Assembly: GCA_027604685.1 (NCBI GenBank)
Contig: JADHYX010000273.1
Coordinates: 1-29,926, forward strand
Origin: Lobulomyces angularis
Taxonomy: Eukaryota > Chytridiomycota > Chytridiomycetes > Lobulomycetales > Lobulomycetaceae
DNA: 29,926 nt
Direction of reading: 5' to 3'
The notes below the pieces were generated by a model. That model had not been told where the DNA came from, made no database searches, and saw only the letters and a list, made by a program, of their open reading frames with translations. Below, piece after piece: positions 29,733 through 29,926 of this stretch. The translations under genes and the position numbers were made by a program. Within the stretch, counting starts at the first letter, position 1. Each line of letters begins with the position of its first letter.

Positions 29733-29926
29733 CTATTCATCGATTTCCTCCAGGTCTGGAAGATTTTTTGTTCAATGAGTTCATTTTTGTTCTTAAGAAT
29801 TCCAACTTTTTTTTGCTGTCAATTCTTCACAGTACCCTAGTCTGTTACCCATATATAGAATTCAATATTTTTTAAGAAATGTACAAAAAAATATACTTAC
29901 AGGTATTGAATTTTCTTCTGTCTCTA
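29733..29926 (-). CDS. Possible 3' end of a minus-strand gene (partial)
   Basis: On the minus strand a strong donor (CCT|GTAAGT, at about 29901) and a matching acceptor (GGGTAACAG, about 29843) define a plausible intron. One continuous model then reads LGYCEELTAKK, crosses a second weak intron (GTTGGA...CTTCCAG) and ends NLEEIDE with a stop at 29733-29735. The coding length seen is about 60-70 nt, too little to name a family, and the second junction is weak. Confidence 0.28.

Overview
The window is nuclear DNA from an intron-rich, strongly AT-rich eukaryote. Most genes are cut by spliceosomal introns, typically about 40-60 nt, with GT(A/T) donors and T-rich tracts ending in TAG. The gene content (Sso1-type syntaxin, Bzz1/Nwk-type F-BAR-SH3 protein, Spc7/KNL1, fungal-type mitochondrial ornithine carrier, MIF4G-type eIF4G) points to an opisthokont, most likely an early-diverging fungus or fungal relative. 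I cannot name the species. An oomycete-type elicitor transglutaminase and an animal-like eIF4G with a C-terminal W2 domain would both be unusual in yeasts or moulds.

Layout, left to right. 1-156 is the C-terminus of a probable Fanzor/TnpB-like protein. 836-2222 is a secreted transglutaminase carrying a VWNQP (Pep-13-like) motif. 2564-8299 is a KNL1/Spc7 kinetochore scaffold in about 26 exons. 8470-9882 is a mitochondrial carrier of the UCP/dicarboxylate type. 10955-12516 is a plasma-membrane-type syntaxin with a heat-shock-element-like site and a TATA box upstream. 12854-15000 (minus) is an unrecognised coiled-coil protein with an RVxF motif. 15367-15898 is a small hypothetical gene sharing a divergent promoter with it. 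16279-21586 (minus) is eIF4G. 22186-25781 (minus) is an F-BAR protein with four SH3 domains. 26326-27618 is a GDP-fucose transporter-like protein. 28331-29512 is a mitochondrial ornithine carrier-like protein. A possible 3' end of another minus-strand gene reaches the right edge.

The genes are mostly housekeeping functions (translation, chromosome segregation, secretion, endocytosis, mitochondrial and Golgi transport) and do not form one pathway. All spliced models were assembled by hand by requiring frame continuity and domain continuity across introns. In each multi-exon model the summed exon length is divisible by three. I see no tRNA, rRNA or CRISPR array. I found no convincing undescribed multi-gene system. 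The most interesting items are the elicitor-type transglutaminase, the Fanzor remnant, the repeated mini-exons of KNL1, the four-SH3 F-BAR protein and several well-formed regulatory sites (HSE, CArG, AP-1/Gcn4).
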